Assembly: GCF_030378205.1 (NCBI RefSeq)
Contig: NZ_CP127385.1
Location: forward strand, 6,116,001 to 6,180,000
Direction: 5' to 3'
Length of the DNA: 64,000 bases
DNA from: Bradyrhizobium sp. NP1
Lineage (GTDB): Bacteria; Pseudomonadota; Alphaproteobacteria; Rhizobiales; Xanthobacteraceae
The position numbers were made by a program, and so were the translations under genes. The notes beneath the pieces are model-generated. The model saw only the letters and a list, made by a program, of their open reading frames with translations. It had not been told where the DNA came from and did no database searches. Positions 8,977-16,939 of this stretch are shown here, one piece after another (within the stretch, counting starts at the first letter, position 1; every line of letters starts with the position of its first letter).

Positions 8977-8995
8977 TTCCCCACGGCTTGGGGAA
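8977..8995. promoter_or_regulatory. Inverted repeat TTCCCC-N7-GGGGAA in the divergent cox/M20 control region
   Basis: This is a perfect 6-bp inverted repeat with a 7-bp spacer, the most regular element in the 209-bp gap between the divergent coxS-like and M20-like genes. It is suited to binding a dimeric regulator that controls both transcripts, but the regulator is unknown. Confidence 0.35.
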
Positions 8996-9128
8996 CCACA
9001 AGACGATCGATAGCATCGTTCGCACCTCGAACACCGTTCAGAATTGAGCGGACCAGGCCCGATAGGCCCGTATTCTTCCGTACCGTGATAATACATCGCT
9101 ATCAAATCCACGCCTTGCGAGGACTTCA

Positions 9129-10448
9129 ATGAGTGCTGAAAAACACGTCGACTGGTTTGAAGAAAGAGTCAGAAGCGCACAGGCGGCGTTCGATCGGGAC
9201 ACATTCAAGAGCCTGATCGACAGGATGGTCAGCATCCCCAGTCCGACCGGCGAAGAGAAGCAGCTGGCCACTTTCCTCGCCGAATTCATGAGCTCTCATG
9301 GACTGAAGGGTGAGGTGCAGGACATCTCAGATTCGCAAGCCAACGCGCTCGGACGTCTTGCGTCAAAGATCAAGGATGGACCGTCCCTGCTGATTTACGG
9401 CGGCATCGACACGCATATCGGCTACGGCGAGGACGAGAACCGATGGATTGCGGTCCCCTATCCTCAAATTCTCCAGCCCCAAGCGGTCTGGAACGGGGAT
9501 GAGATCAGCGGGCTCTGCGCGGAAAATCCCAAGGGGTACGCTGCCTGTGCGGTTATGGCGGCCGTCAGCATCGCGAAGGCTGGGATCGAATTGCGGGGCG
9601 ACATCACGGTCGGGCTGGGCGCCGGCGGCATGCCGGCGCTATCGCGGCCCGGCTGGTCCAATCACTTCATCGGACACGGTCTTGGCGCCCTGTTCATGCT
9701 GCAACGCGGCGTCCGTCCCGATTACTGCATCTTCTGCAAGCCGCGCTGGTCGGTGTCATGGGAGGAAGTCGGGATCTGCATCTTCAAAATTATCGTCAAG
9801 GGCGGCATCTCATATGTCGGCACGCGTCACGCGGTCGCGGACTATCCGAACCCAATTCCAAAGCTTCCCCGCGTCATCGATGCACTAGAGGCATGGTTCA
9901 AGACGTACACAAAGAGGCATGCCCGAGGGACCATTGTCCCACAGGGCGGGCTGGCCTCCATAAACAGCGGAAGCTCTTATGCGCCGATCACCTCGACGGG
10001 GCGTGTCGAGCTTCTGGTCGACCTACGACCGCCTCCGGAGCTGTCGCCGGCGCAGGTGCAACGAGAGCTTCAGGAATGCCTGAACAAGATCAGGCGCGAC
10101 CATCCCGACATCGACACTGAACTCGAACTGGTTCTGGCCATGCCTGGCGCGGCCACACCAAAGGAAAACTGGATCGTGCAATCGATGATCCGCGCCTGGG
10201 AGGCTATCGAGCAGCGCCCTCACCAGGATCCTCAGAACTTCAGCGGCTACACGGATGCTTCGGCAATCCGCAAGTGGGGTATTCCGACGGCTCGCCTCGG
10301 CGTTCCACCCCGCGCGCGTCCTTCCGATCCGCAGGACACAATGCCGATGAACCGCTTCCATGTCGATGATGCCCAACGCCTGGTCAACGTGATCATCCGC
10401 TCAGCGATCGACACCTGCATGCGTCCGTTCGAGGAGACGTGCCAGTGA
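9129..10448 (+). CDS. M20-family hydrolase-like protein with altered metal-site residues
   Basis: The 439-residue protein has the length and layout of M20 amidohydrolases (ArgE/DapE/ACY1): catalytic start near residue 25, a central lid domain near 215-330, and a C-terminal catalytic half with GYTDASAIRKWGIPTARLG and NRFHVDD. The metal-ligand motifs are altered. The HxD motif reads G92-I-D94, the bridging Asp before KG is Asn133, and the Glu-Glu pair reads G166-G167; only the late His seems kept. It could have lost peptidase-type catalysis or act by another mechanism. Its stop overlaps the start of the C-C hydrolase gene (GTGA), so the two are translated together. In a pathway for an N-heterocycle, a lactam or amide hydrolase would be expected; that is inference only. 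Confidence 0.78.
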   Translation: MSAEKHVDWFEERVRSAQAAFDRDTFKSLIDRMVSIPSPTGEEKQLATFLAEFMSSHGLKGEVQDISDSQANALGRLASKIKDGPSLLIYGGIDTHIGYGEDENRWIAVPYPQILQPQAVWNGDEISGLCAENPKGYAACAVMAAVSIAKAGIELRGDITVGLGAGGMPALSRPGWSNHFIGHGLGALFMLQRGVRPDYCIFCKPRWSVSWEEVGICIFKIIVKGGISYVGTRHAVADYPNPIPKLPRVIDALEAWFKTYTKRHARGTIVPQGGLASINSGSSYAPITSTGRVELLVDLRPPPELSPAQVQRELQECLNKIRRDHPDIDTELELVLAMPGAATPKENWIVQSMIRAWEAIEQRPHQDPQNFSGYTDASAIRKWGIPTARLGVPPRARPSDPQDTMPMNRFHVDDAQRLVNVIIRSAIDTCMRPFEETCQ

Positions 10449-11317
10449 TCGCAACAGATGACATGGCGCCGCTCGATGACGCGGGGACCAGCAGATACGT
10501 GACGATTGACGGCAGCCGGGTCCACTACAACCTGGTCGAATGCTCAGGACCATCGGGCATTCCCATCATCCTGACTCATGGCGGTGGCCCAGGCGCAACG
10601 AGCTGGAACAACTTTCTTTACAACGCTCGTGCGCTTTCGAGCCGGTATAGCTGCTACTTCTATGACCTGCCAGGTTTCGGCGCCTCGGAGGCCGTGCAGA
10701 TCAGCGGCCCCGTGCATTCCTGGTACGCCGAAAAGTTTTTGAAGTTCATGGATGCGCTCAAGATCGAACGGGCCCATCTCGTCAATCAGTCCTATGGCGG
10801 GGCCATGGCCATCAAGGTGGCAGCAATGGCGCCGTCACGCGTCGATCATCTCGTCATCACCGGCTCGCGGCCTGTTCTCGGCAGTCTTATCGCTCCGGCT
10901 TCAACGAGCCGTGGCAAGCTGGCGCTGCAGCGATACTATTCCGGCGAGAACGGTCCGACGCCGGAGCAGATGCGATTTCTGCTGGCTGAGTTGGAATTCC
11001 ACAACCCGGACAGAATCACGGACCTGAACGTCAAGCTCCGATACGAGACGAGCATCACACCGAACGTGCGTGACTTTCTGTCTCAACCTGTCAAGCGAGG
11101 CCAGCCTGAGAGCCTGTTCGAGGAATTTCGCAATGTGAAGGCACGAACCCTCATCATCCACGGCCTGCACGATGCGTTCGGCAGCGTCGACGTCCCCCTC
11201 ACGATGGTCAATCAATTCGCCGACGCCCGACTCCACCTCGTCGCGAGCGCGGGACATCACGTCCAAACGGAATGCCCGACAGAATACAATCCGGTGGTTC
11301 TCGGATTTCTACCGTGA
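10445..11317 (+). CDS. mhpC: Alpha/beta hydrolase, meta-cleavage product C-C hydrolase type (MhpC/BphD family)
   Basis: The protein has a lid-containing alpha/beta-hydrolase fold of about 290 residues. The oxyanion-hole stretch THGGGPGATSWNNF near residue 44 is typical of MhpC/BphD. The nucleophile elbow is N-Q-S-Y-G, giving Ser116; the acid is in HGLHDAFG and the base in AGHHVQ near the C-terminus. This family hydrolyses the ring-fission product to 2-hydroxypentadienoate plus a carboxylic acid (succinate in the MhpC reaction). The start is placed at GTG 10445, which overlaps the M20-like stop and has GAGGAG 9 nt upstream; a GTG at 10439 is possible. Confidence 0.87.
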   Translation: MIATDDMAPLDDAGTSRYVTIDGSRVHYNLVECSGPSGIPIILTHGGGPGATSWNNFLYNARALSSRYSCYFYDLPGFGASEAVQISGPVHSWYAEKFLKFMDALKIERAHLVNQSYGGAMAIKVAAMAPSRVDHLVITGSRPVLGSLIAPASTSRGKLALQRYYSGENGPTPEQMRFLLAELEFHNPDRITDLNVKLRYETSITPNVRDFLSQPVKRGQPESLFEEFRNVKARTLIIHGLHDAFGSVDVPLTMVNQFADARLHLVASAGHHVQTECPTEYNPVVLGFLP

Positions 11318-11323
11318 CGGCTG

Positions 11324-11351
11324 TGCCGGTCGCCGTATCCAACGACCGGCA
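11324..11351. terminator. Hairpin between convergent genes
   Basis: A 9-bp perfect stem, TGCCGGTCG and CGACCGGCA with a 10-nt loop, lies in the 40-bp gap between the converging C-C hydrolase and dadA-like genes. There is no long T tract on either side, so termination efficiency is uncertain. Confidence 0.5.
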
Positions 11352-11357
11352 AGCTTA

Positions 11358-12587
11358 TCACCGCCCACGCAAACCAACTTCAACCGCGTCCGCAATCATG
11401 CCAGCGGTTGCCGCAGAGAGCGTCCAGCCCAGGTGGCCATGGCCGGTGTTGTAAAAGACACCCGGCCTTCGCCCCGCACCAACGCGCGGCAGCATGCTTG
11501 GCGTCATCGGACGCAGTCCGGACCACGGAACCACTCGCGCTGTTGATACGTCTGGAAACAGCTTGCGGGTCCAGTCCACGAGAGGACGTACCCGGTCGGC
11601 GCGAATATCGCGATTGAAGCCATTAAACTCCGCTGTTCCGGCGACACGGAAGCGGCCGGAGCCGAGCCGACTGGTTACGATCTTTGCATCGTCGTCGAGC
11701 AGACTGACCCATGGTGCAGCATCCCGGCTCTTGGCGTCGTCGAGGTTCACCGTGATCGAATAGCCCTTCACGGGGTAGATATTGATCCGATCGCCCAATG
11801 TAGCCGCAAGCCGCCTGCTCGCCACGCCTGCGCAAACCACGACTGCGTCGGTGGCGATCTCCTCCGTTTTGCCTTGAGCCGTCAACCATTGCAGGCGCAC
11901 GCCGGCTTCCGACACGCTGACGTGCTGGATCGACGATTCATAAAAGAAATGGGCTCCTCGGCGCGCACAGACTGCGGCAAGGCCGCGCGTGAATTTGTGA
12001 ATGTCGCCGGTTGCATCGGAAGGCGTGAAGAATCCGCCATAGAAGTCGCCATGCAATGTCGGTTCGAGACCCCTGATCTCCTCCGCCGTGACGGGGTGAC
12101 GTTCGAGACCACCTTCGCCAAGTAGCCCATTGACCCTTTTTGCATGCTCGAAGCCGGTGCGACTCCAATAGACGTGCAGAATGCCGCGCTTTTCCAGATC
12201 GAACTCAAGATTCTCTCTCTCTGCAATCGCAAACAGTGTGCGGCGGGCTTCGAGCGCCAGCCGGACCGTTGAGATCGTATTGCGGCGATAGCGCGGAATC
12301 TGGGCAATGAACTCGCCGAGCCAGGAGTATTTGTGCCAGCTGGGCTTGAGATTGACGAGCAGCGGCGCGTCCTTCCTGAAAAGCCATTTGATGCCTTTCA
12401 GCAACGTCGAAGGATGGTTCCACACCTCCGCGTTGCTGGTCGAAAGTTGCCCACCGTTCGCAAATGATGTCTCCATCGCCGCATAACGTTCTCGTTCGAA
12501 TACCGTGACGGAGTGCCCCTTCTCAAGAAGGGCATAGGCGGATGTAACGCCCGTAACTCCGGCGCCGATGACTGCTACATGTGCCAT
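11358..12587 (-). CDS. dadA: FAD-dependent D-amino acid dehydrogenase/oxidase family protein (DadA-like)
   Basis: A 409-residue DAO-family flavoprotein beginning with the Rossmann motif VIGAGVTGVTSAYALLEKG, with FANGGQLSTSNAEVW near residue 42 and a C-terminal GLRPMTPSMLPRVG and GHGHLGWTLSAATA. This is the DadA pattern of respiratory deaminases that convert D-amino acids (in some relatives glycine or sarcosine) to keto acids and ammonia. GGAG stands 6 nt before the ATG. The upstream tandem glycine riboswitch is the main clue to its role: expression responds to glycine, so glycine or a D-amino acid linked to glycine metabolism is a likely substrate. It interrupts the cox-type catabolic cluster and may have no part in it. 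Confidence 0.87.
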   Translation of the reverse strand: MAHVAVIGAGVTGVTSAYALLEKGHSVTVFERERYAAMETSFANGGQLSTSNAEVWNHPSTLLKGIKWLFRKDAPLLVNLKPSWHKYSWLGEFIAQIPRYRRNTISTVRLALEARRTLFAIAERENLEFDLEKRGILHVYWSRTGFEHAKRVNGLLGEGGLERHPVTAEEIRGLEPTLHGDFYGGFFTPSDATGDIHKFTRGLAAVCARRGAHFFYESSIQHVSVSEAGVRLQWLTAQGKTEEIATDAVVVCAGVASRRLAATLGDRINIYPVKGYSITVNLDDAKSRDAAPWVSLLDDDAKIVTSRLGSGRFRVAGTAEFNGFNRDIRADRVRPLVDWTRKLFPDVSTARVVPWSGLRPMTPSMLPRVGAGRRPGVFYNTGHGHLGWTLSAATAGMIADAVEVGLRGR

Positions 12588-12636
12588 GCAATGCTCCCGC
12601 AGAAAGATGGAAGAGATCGGGATTGCCGATCGATGA

Positions 12637-12813
12637 CCCCATCTGTCGCGGTACCTGAGAGCTTGACCGCGCTGCGAGGCGCGGATGTCCCCTTCGGTGG
12701 ACGCGTGGAAGCGCCTCTCTCCAGATCGTCAAGCCAAACGGTCCTTGTGCCTGAGAGTTTCCGGGGTGGTTGCTCCGTCGGCGCTGACGCTCAGTGAGGC
12801 GTCAGTCTCTCCC
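12637..12813 (-). ncRNA. Tandem glycine riboswitch
   Basis: On the minus strand two glycine aptamers follow each other upstream of the dadA-like gene. Aptamer 1 (12813 to about 12735) opens GGGAGAGACTGAC and closes CTCTCAGGCACAAGGACCG. Aptamer 2 (about 12722 to 12637) opens CTGGAGAGAGGCGC, contains CCACCGAAGGGGACATCC, and closes CTCTCAGGTACCGCGACAG. The paired GGAGAG and CTCTCAGG cores and the CCGAAGGGG junction are the hallmark of the Rfam glycine family. The tandem arrangement and its distance of about 50 nt from the start codon suggest the usual ON switch in high glycine. Confidence 0.92.
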
Positions 12814-12994
12814 GCATGGCCTTATCAGACCCAACCTGCATCGCATGAGGCTGCCCTGCTTCGCATCAAGCTTTAAGAGATTGTTCGTGCAACGAACGAG
12901 CGCGACAGGCTGTTGGACTTCTGCCCGTCGATCCTCGATCGCTGTCGAAGGGGCATATTACGAAGCTTCGCAAACCTTGGGACGACCGACGACG

Positions 12995-13435
12995 ATGGTA
13001 TTAAGTGGCGAAGTCAAACTCAATGCATCACGCGATCTGCTTTGGAAAATGCTATTCGACCCAGACATTCTCAAGGTTTGCATTCCCGGTTGTGAGGCAT
13101 TGGAAAAGATCGACGATTCGACCTTTCAGGCTGTTGCAAAAATCAAAGTTGGGCCGGTCGCGGCGCGGTTCAAGGGTAAGGTGAGCCTAGAAGATCTGGA
13201 TCCACCGAGCGGATGCAAAATCGTCGGTCAAGGCGAAGGAGGCGTTGCGGGTTTCGCCAAGGGCGGAGCAACCGTTACTCTCGCGGAAGACGATGGTGGC
13301 ACCTTGCTAACGTATAGCGTGGAGGCGCAGATCGGAGGCAAGCTTGCCCAACTCGGGCAGCGATTAATCAGTGGGACCGCGAAGAAGTTAGCAGACGAGT
13401 TTTTTTTAGGCTTTGCCAAAGCGGCGCAAAAATAG
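12995..13435 (+). CDS. coxG: CoxG/SRPBCC-family protein (carbon monoxide dehydrogenase subunit G-like)
   Basis: A 146-residue protein starting MVLSGEVKLNASRDLLWKMLFDPDILKVCIPGCE-type sequence, with FKGKVSLEDL and GEGGVAGFAKGGATV, all characteristic of the CoxG family of SRPBCC proteins. CoxG homologues are found with molybdenum hydroxylases; in aerobic CO dehydrogenase CoxG is linked to anchoring and quinone coupling. The long membrane-anchoring C-terminal tail of CoxG is missing here; the protein ends at FFLGFAKAAQK. It probably belongs functionally to the cox-like genes at 5.3-8.9 kb, but is separated from them by four kilobases and lies on the opposite strand. The ATG at 12995 is internal to a longer open frame from 12794. 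Confidence 0.85.
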   Translation: MVLSGEVKLNASRDLLWKMLFDPDILKVCIPGCEALEKIDDSTFQAVAKIKVGPVAARFKGKVSLEDLDPPSGCKIVGQGEGGVAGFAKGGATVTLAEDDGGTLLTYSVEAQIGGKLAQLGQRLISGTAKKLADEFFLGFAKAAQK

Positions 13436-13541
13436 CGTCATTCAGACGAATTGAACCAGTTCGGAATCCGCCGTGCTGTCAGCGGGCCGGCCTCCCAGCC
13501 GGTGAATGGCAGCAACGCCACAGGCGTTTCCTCCCTAGACT

Positions 13542-13577
13542 GCCCGGGGTTCAAAGCGAACTCCGGGCTCTTTTTTG
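13542..13577 (+). terminator. Rho-independent terminator
   Basis: GCCCGGGG and CTCCGGGC arms around a loop of about 12 nt are followed by CTTTTTTG. It lies about 107 bp after the coxG-like stop and is the clearest intrinsic terminator of the island. Confidence 0.8.
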
Positions 13578-13739
13578 CGGCGGAACACCCGCTCGGAAAG
13601 CGGAAGTCGCCAACGTCAGGAAGCCGAACCTTGAATGTTGACCGCACCAGTTTCGCACCAGAAACGACCTCAACAGAACGCGACGAACGCGATCAAATTC
13701 AAACCAAACGCAGCAAAATCAACGATACTGGTCGATATT

Positions 13740-13790
13740 CAGCCGCTCATAATGGTCTGGTTGCAAGTTCGAGCCCTGCCGGCTGGCTAG
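13740..13790 (+). other. tRNA 3'-half-like segment, possible attachment-site remnant
   Basis: GCTCATAA resembles an anticodon loop, and 15 nt later a T-arm-like stretch, GCAAG-TTCGAGC-CCTGC, pairs with one mismatch. No D arm or 5' acceptor stem precedes it, so it is not a working tRNA gene. It stands directly before the truncated integrase, where a relic of an attachment site or of a recombination event would be expected. It shares only the T-loop core GTTCGAGCCCTG with the nearby tRNA-Lys gene. The rest of 13436-13817 holds the coxG terminator and no gene that I can support. Confidence 0.3.
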
Positions 13791-13817
13791 TGAAATCCGC
13801 CGACTGTCGAATGCGGG

Positions 13818-14516
13818 TTGGCGTCACCTCGCTCCGATACGCCGCGCAAAGCGGACTACGTCTGGACAACGATCGCGCGCGTTCTGTCGGTTGCGAAGGA
13901 TCGCGGTAAGATCGCTGTGAACGTCTGCGAGCGCGGTGGCCGGCTTTACGAACCTGATCGGTCGGAGGTCGTATGGACCGCCGAGGACATACGCGCTTTC
14001 TGCGATGTGGCGTCCGTCGAGTTGCAGGCCGCTCTCCTGCTTGCGCTATGGACAGGCCAGCGCCAGGGAGACCTGCTTCGGTTAACCTGGACCGACTACG
14101 ATGGTACGTACATTCGCATGCGTCAGTCGAAGGGACACAGCGGCAAAGGCCGGCGCCGCGTAACCATTCCGGTGGGCCCGCCACTGAAAGCGGCGCTTGA
14201 TGCTGGTTTGAAGGAGAAGCGCTCGGCTGTGACCATCCTGGTAAACTCGTTCGGCCGGCCATGGACGGAAGATGGTTTCAGGACCAGCTGGGACAAGGCG
14301 TTCAGGAAAACGTCGCTTAAGGACCTGCACTTCCATGATCTGCGCGGCACTGCTGTCACGCGTCTGGCGCTGTCGAATTGCTCAGTTCCGGAGATCGCCT
14401 CGATCACCGGCCATTCGATGAAGACGGTGGAGGAGATCCTGGACGCACACTACCTTGGTGGCCGCCTCGAACTCGCGGAGTCAGCGATCAAGAAGTTGGG
14501 CCAGGTATACGGGTAG
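13818..14516 (+). pseudogene. Tyrosine recombinase/integrase, N-terminally truncated
   Basis: Only about 230 residues remain, beginning at the end of the core-binding domain (ADYVWTTIARVLSVAKDRG) and containing the complete catalytic domain: Arg in ALWTGQRQGDLLRLTW, HDLRG, GHSMKTVEE and the nucleophilic Tyr in DAHYLGG. The first 100 or so residues of a normal phage-type integrase are missing, and the segment upstream contains the tRNA-like remnant instead. It points toward the tRNA-Lys gene 235 bp away, the usual arrangement for an element integrated at a tRNA 3' end. The remaining gap of 14517-14750 shows no gene. Confidence 0.8.
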
Positions 14517-14750
14517 GAACCCCAATGAGTTTGGGATGTGGATCGATTCCAGGTGAAGGCGTCCTCGGTCGCCAAGGCTTCTGCGTGGGAGAATGCTCCA
14601 CGCCGCCGGGAATGAGCTAGCCGCTGTGGTAACGCGCAGCCATCCCGCCAATCGGGAAGAAGGCGCACAGACGACGAACAAAATTCTCAAACCGGACGTC
14701 AAACCGAAAGGTCCGTTCTGAGACTTAGCGTTGTAAGTGCTTGAAAAGCT

Positions 14751-14826
<76 letters not shown>

Positions 14827-14938
14827 GGAACTGTGCCGGAAGGGCCTTTGCAAGAGCCGGTCGTTTAGCAAAGCGATCCCGCGATGTCCAGCAAAGCGGG
14901 ACCAGTTTTCCCATGCTTCCGGCTCCCCGCGCAACGGT

Positions 14939-14966
14939 AAAGCCGCCGGGGTTTCCGGCGGCTTTT
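14939..14966 (-). terminator. GC-rich hairpin terminator after the LTXXQ gene
   Basis: AAAGCCGCCGG and CCGGCGGCTTTT form a perfect stem around a loop of five or six bases. It has A and T tracts on both sides, so it could act in either direction. It lies 33 bp past the stop of the LTXXQ-protein gene and before the tRNA gene. Confidence 0.7.
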
Positions 14967-14998
14967 CCAGGGGGTTACGGACCTCGCGCCCGGCGCGG

Positions 14999-15532
14999 TC
15001 AGAGCCGCTCGCCGCGGCCGCCGTCTTTCTCGCCATCGCCGCGGTCCCAGCCGCCGCGCTCCATCCAGCGGTGCCGCCAGCCTTCACCACCGAACCGGCC
15101 GCGGGTGAGCATCGAAAGCCGCCGCTTCTGGCCCTCGTCCAGCGTCTTGTACAGGGGGTCGGCGGCGTCCGCGATCTTGCGCATCGCCGCGGCGGAAGCC
15201 GTCATGTCGTCGGCGCGCTGGCGCAGCCGCGCCACCGGATCCTCCGCCTTCTGGTCCTGGGCGTCATCGGTGGCCTTCATCCGGGCATTGGCCCGGTCGA
15301 GCCGCAGCTTGGCGAAATCCCGCACCGCGCCTTCGACCGGCGGCCACAATTTCTCCTGATCGGCGTTCAGCTTCAGACCGGCATGGACCGCGGCGATCCG
15401 CGCGTCGACGAAGGCTGCCCGGTCCTCCGCGCTGAAGTGGTGATGGTGGAACCAGGGCCGGTGCTGGGCATAGACCGCGGTCGAGCCGGCAATGGCCAGG
15501 GCGGCAATGGCGGCGATGGTGAATTTCCTCAT
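14999..15532 (-). CDS. LTXXQ/Spy-like periplasmic protein
   Basis: A 177-residue secreted protein with signal peptide MRKFTIAAIAALAIAGSTAV, cleaved after VYA-Q, and a His-rich segment (HRPWFHHHH). The helical region LKLNADQEKLWPPVEGAVRDFAKLR carries the LTxxQ-type repeat of the Spy/CpxP-related family, and a second copy appears as YKTLDEGQKRRLSML. Family members are periplasmic and are linked to metal or envelope stress. The C-terminus is rich in Gly, Arg and Asp. The start at 15532 has GGAGG at a 5-nt spacing; the frame is open further upstream to 15589 but with no similarity. Confidence 0.82.
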   Translation of the reverse strand: MRKFTIAAIAALAIAGSTAVYAQHRPWFHHHHFSAEDRAAFVDARIAAVHAGLKLNADQEKLWPPVEGAVRDFAKLRLDRANARMKATDDAQDQKAEDPVARLRQRADDMTASAAAMRKIADAADPLYKTLDEGQKRRLSMLTRGRFGGEGWRHRWMERGGWDRGDGEKDGGRGERL

Positions 15533-15652
15533 ACGAACCTCCGTCGGAAAAGGTCGGCCGATGATGGACGCACACCAGGACGCTCTCAACTTACAGTTTG
15601 GACAGGGCGCGCCCTCTTACCGAAATGTAATGCCGCGTCGTTCATCGAATAT

Positions 15653-16939
15653 TCAGATCATGCCGAGCAGCCGCGGCAGCCACAGCGAGATTTCCGGCAC
15701 ATAGGTGATCATGCCGAGGAACACCAGCATGGCGCACAGCCACGGCAGCACCGCGATGGTGATCTCGCTGATCCCCATCTTGGCGATACTCGAGGCGATG
15801 TAGAGATTGAGGCCGACAGGCGGATGGCACAGCCCGACCTCGGTATTGACGATCATGAGGATGCCGAGATGCACCGGGTGCACGCCGAGCTTGGTCGCGA
15901 GCGGATAGAGGATCGGCGCCATGATCAGCAGGATCGATGACGGGTCCATCACGTTGCCGGCGAGCAGCAGGATGACGTTGACGACCAGAAGGAACATCCA
16001 GATCGAGAAATTCTTGTCGATGATCCAGGCCGCCATGGTCTGCGGGATCTGTTCATGCGTCATCAGGAACGAGAACAGCACCGCGTTGGTGATGATGTAG
16101 AGCAGCATCGAGCTCATGCTCGCCGCCTGCAGCAGCACCTTCGGCACGTCGGTAAGCTTCAGCTCCTTGTAGATGAAGACGGTGATGCAGAACGCATAGA
16201 CCGCGGCGACTGCGGCCGCTTCCGTCGGCGTGAAGACGCCGCCATAGATGCCGCCCAGCACGATGCCGATCAGCAGCAGGCCCCACAGGCTTTCGCGAAA
16301 CGCCTTGAACTGCTGGCCGATGGTCGCCCGCTTCATCCGCGGATAGCCGTTGCGCCAGGCCACGAACCAGGTCACGGCGGCGAGCATCAGCGCGAGGATG
16401 ATGCCGGGCACGATGCCCGCCATGAACAGCGCCCCGATCGAGGTGTTGGTGGAGACGCCGTAGAGCACCAGGATGATCGAGGGCGGCACCAGGATGCCGA
16501 GCGCGCCCGACGTCGAAATCACGCCGACGCCGAAACGCTTGGGATAGCCGTACTCCACCATCGCCGGCATCATGATCGAGCCGATCGCGACCACGGTCGC
16601 GACGCTCGAGCCCGAGATCGCGGCGAACATCGCGCAGGCCGCGACGCCGGCGAGCCCGAGGCCGCCCGGCAGATGGCCGACCAGCGAGGTGGTGAACGCG
16701 ATCATGCGCCGCGCCACCCCGCCCCGGGTCAGGAAGGTGCCGGCGAGGATGAAGAACGGGATCGCCATGATCCCGAAATTGTCGAGGCCGGAAAACAGCT
16801 TCAGGCCGACGCTCTCGATAGGCACTTCCGTCATCGTGAACAGGAAGGTGAGCACGGTCAGGCCGAGCGAGATCGAGATCGGCATGCCCGTCAGCATCAG
16901 GGCAAACAAGAGGCCGAAGATCAGGGCCGCACTCATCAC
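15653..16939 (-). CDS. dctM: TRAP transporter large permease subunit (DctM)
   Basis: A 428-residue integral membrane protein with about 12 hydrophobic segments, opening MMSAALIFGLLFALMLTGMP, which is the DctM signature. GSSVATVVAIGSIMMPAM and GILVPPSIILVLYGV are typical for the family. It forms the Na+-driven permease with DctQ and takes substrate from the DctP binding protein. The start overlaps the dctQ stop by 4 nt (ATGA). The three genes run dctP-dctQ-dctM on the minus strand. The C4-dicarboxylate label is generic; the substrate is unknown. Confidence 0.93.
   Translation of the reverse strand: MMSAALIFGLLFALMLTGMPISISLGLTVLTFLFTMTEVPIESVGLKLFSGLDNFGIMAIPFFILAGTFLTRGGVARRMIAFTTSLVGHLPGGLGLAGVAACAMFAAISGSSVATVVAIGSIMMPAMVEYGYPKRFGVGVISTSGALGILVPPSIILVLYGVSTNTSIGALFMAGIVPGIILALMLAAVTWFVAWRNGYPRMKRATIGQQFKAFRESLWGLLLIGIVLGGIYGGVFTPTEAAAVAAVYAFCITVFIYKELKLTDVPKVLLQAASMSSMLLYIITNAVLFSFLMTHEQIPQTMAAWIIDKNFSIWMFLLVVNVILLLAGNVMDPSSILLIMAPILYPLATKLGVHPVHLGILMIVNTEVGLCHPPVGLNLYIASSIAKMGISEITIAVLPWLCAMLVFLGMITYVPEISLWLPRLLGMI

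Noticed and set aside
5289..13435. Aerobic CO dehydrogenase (true coxMSL)
   Set aside because: The large subunit lacks the AYxCSFR active-site loop and the maturation genes coxDEF are not adjacent; neighbours indicate aromatic breakdown.
13740..13790. A tRNA gene before the integrase
   Set aside because: Only anticodon-loop-like and T-arm-like parts are present, with a mismatch in the T stem and no D arm or 5' acceptor strand.
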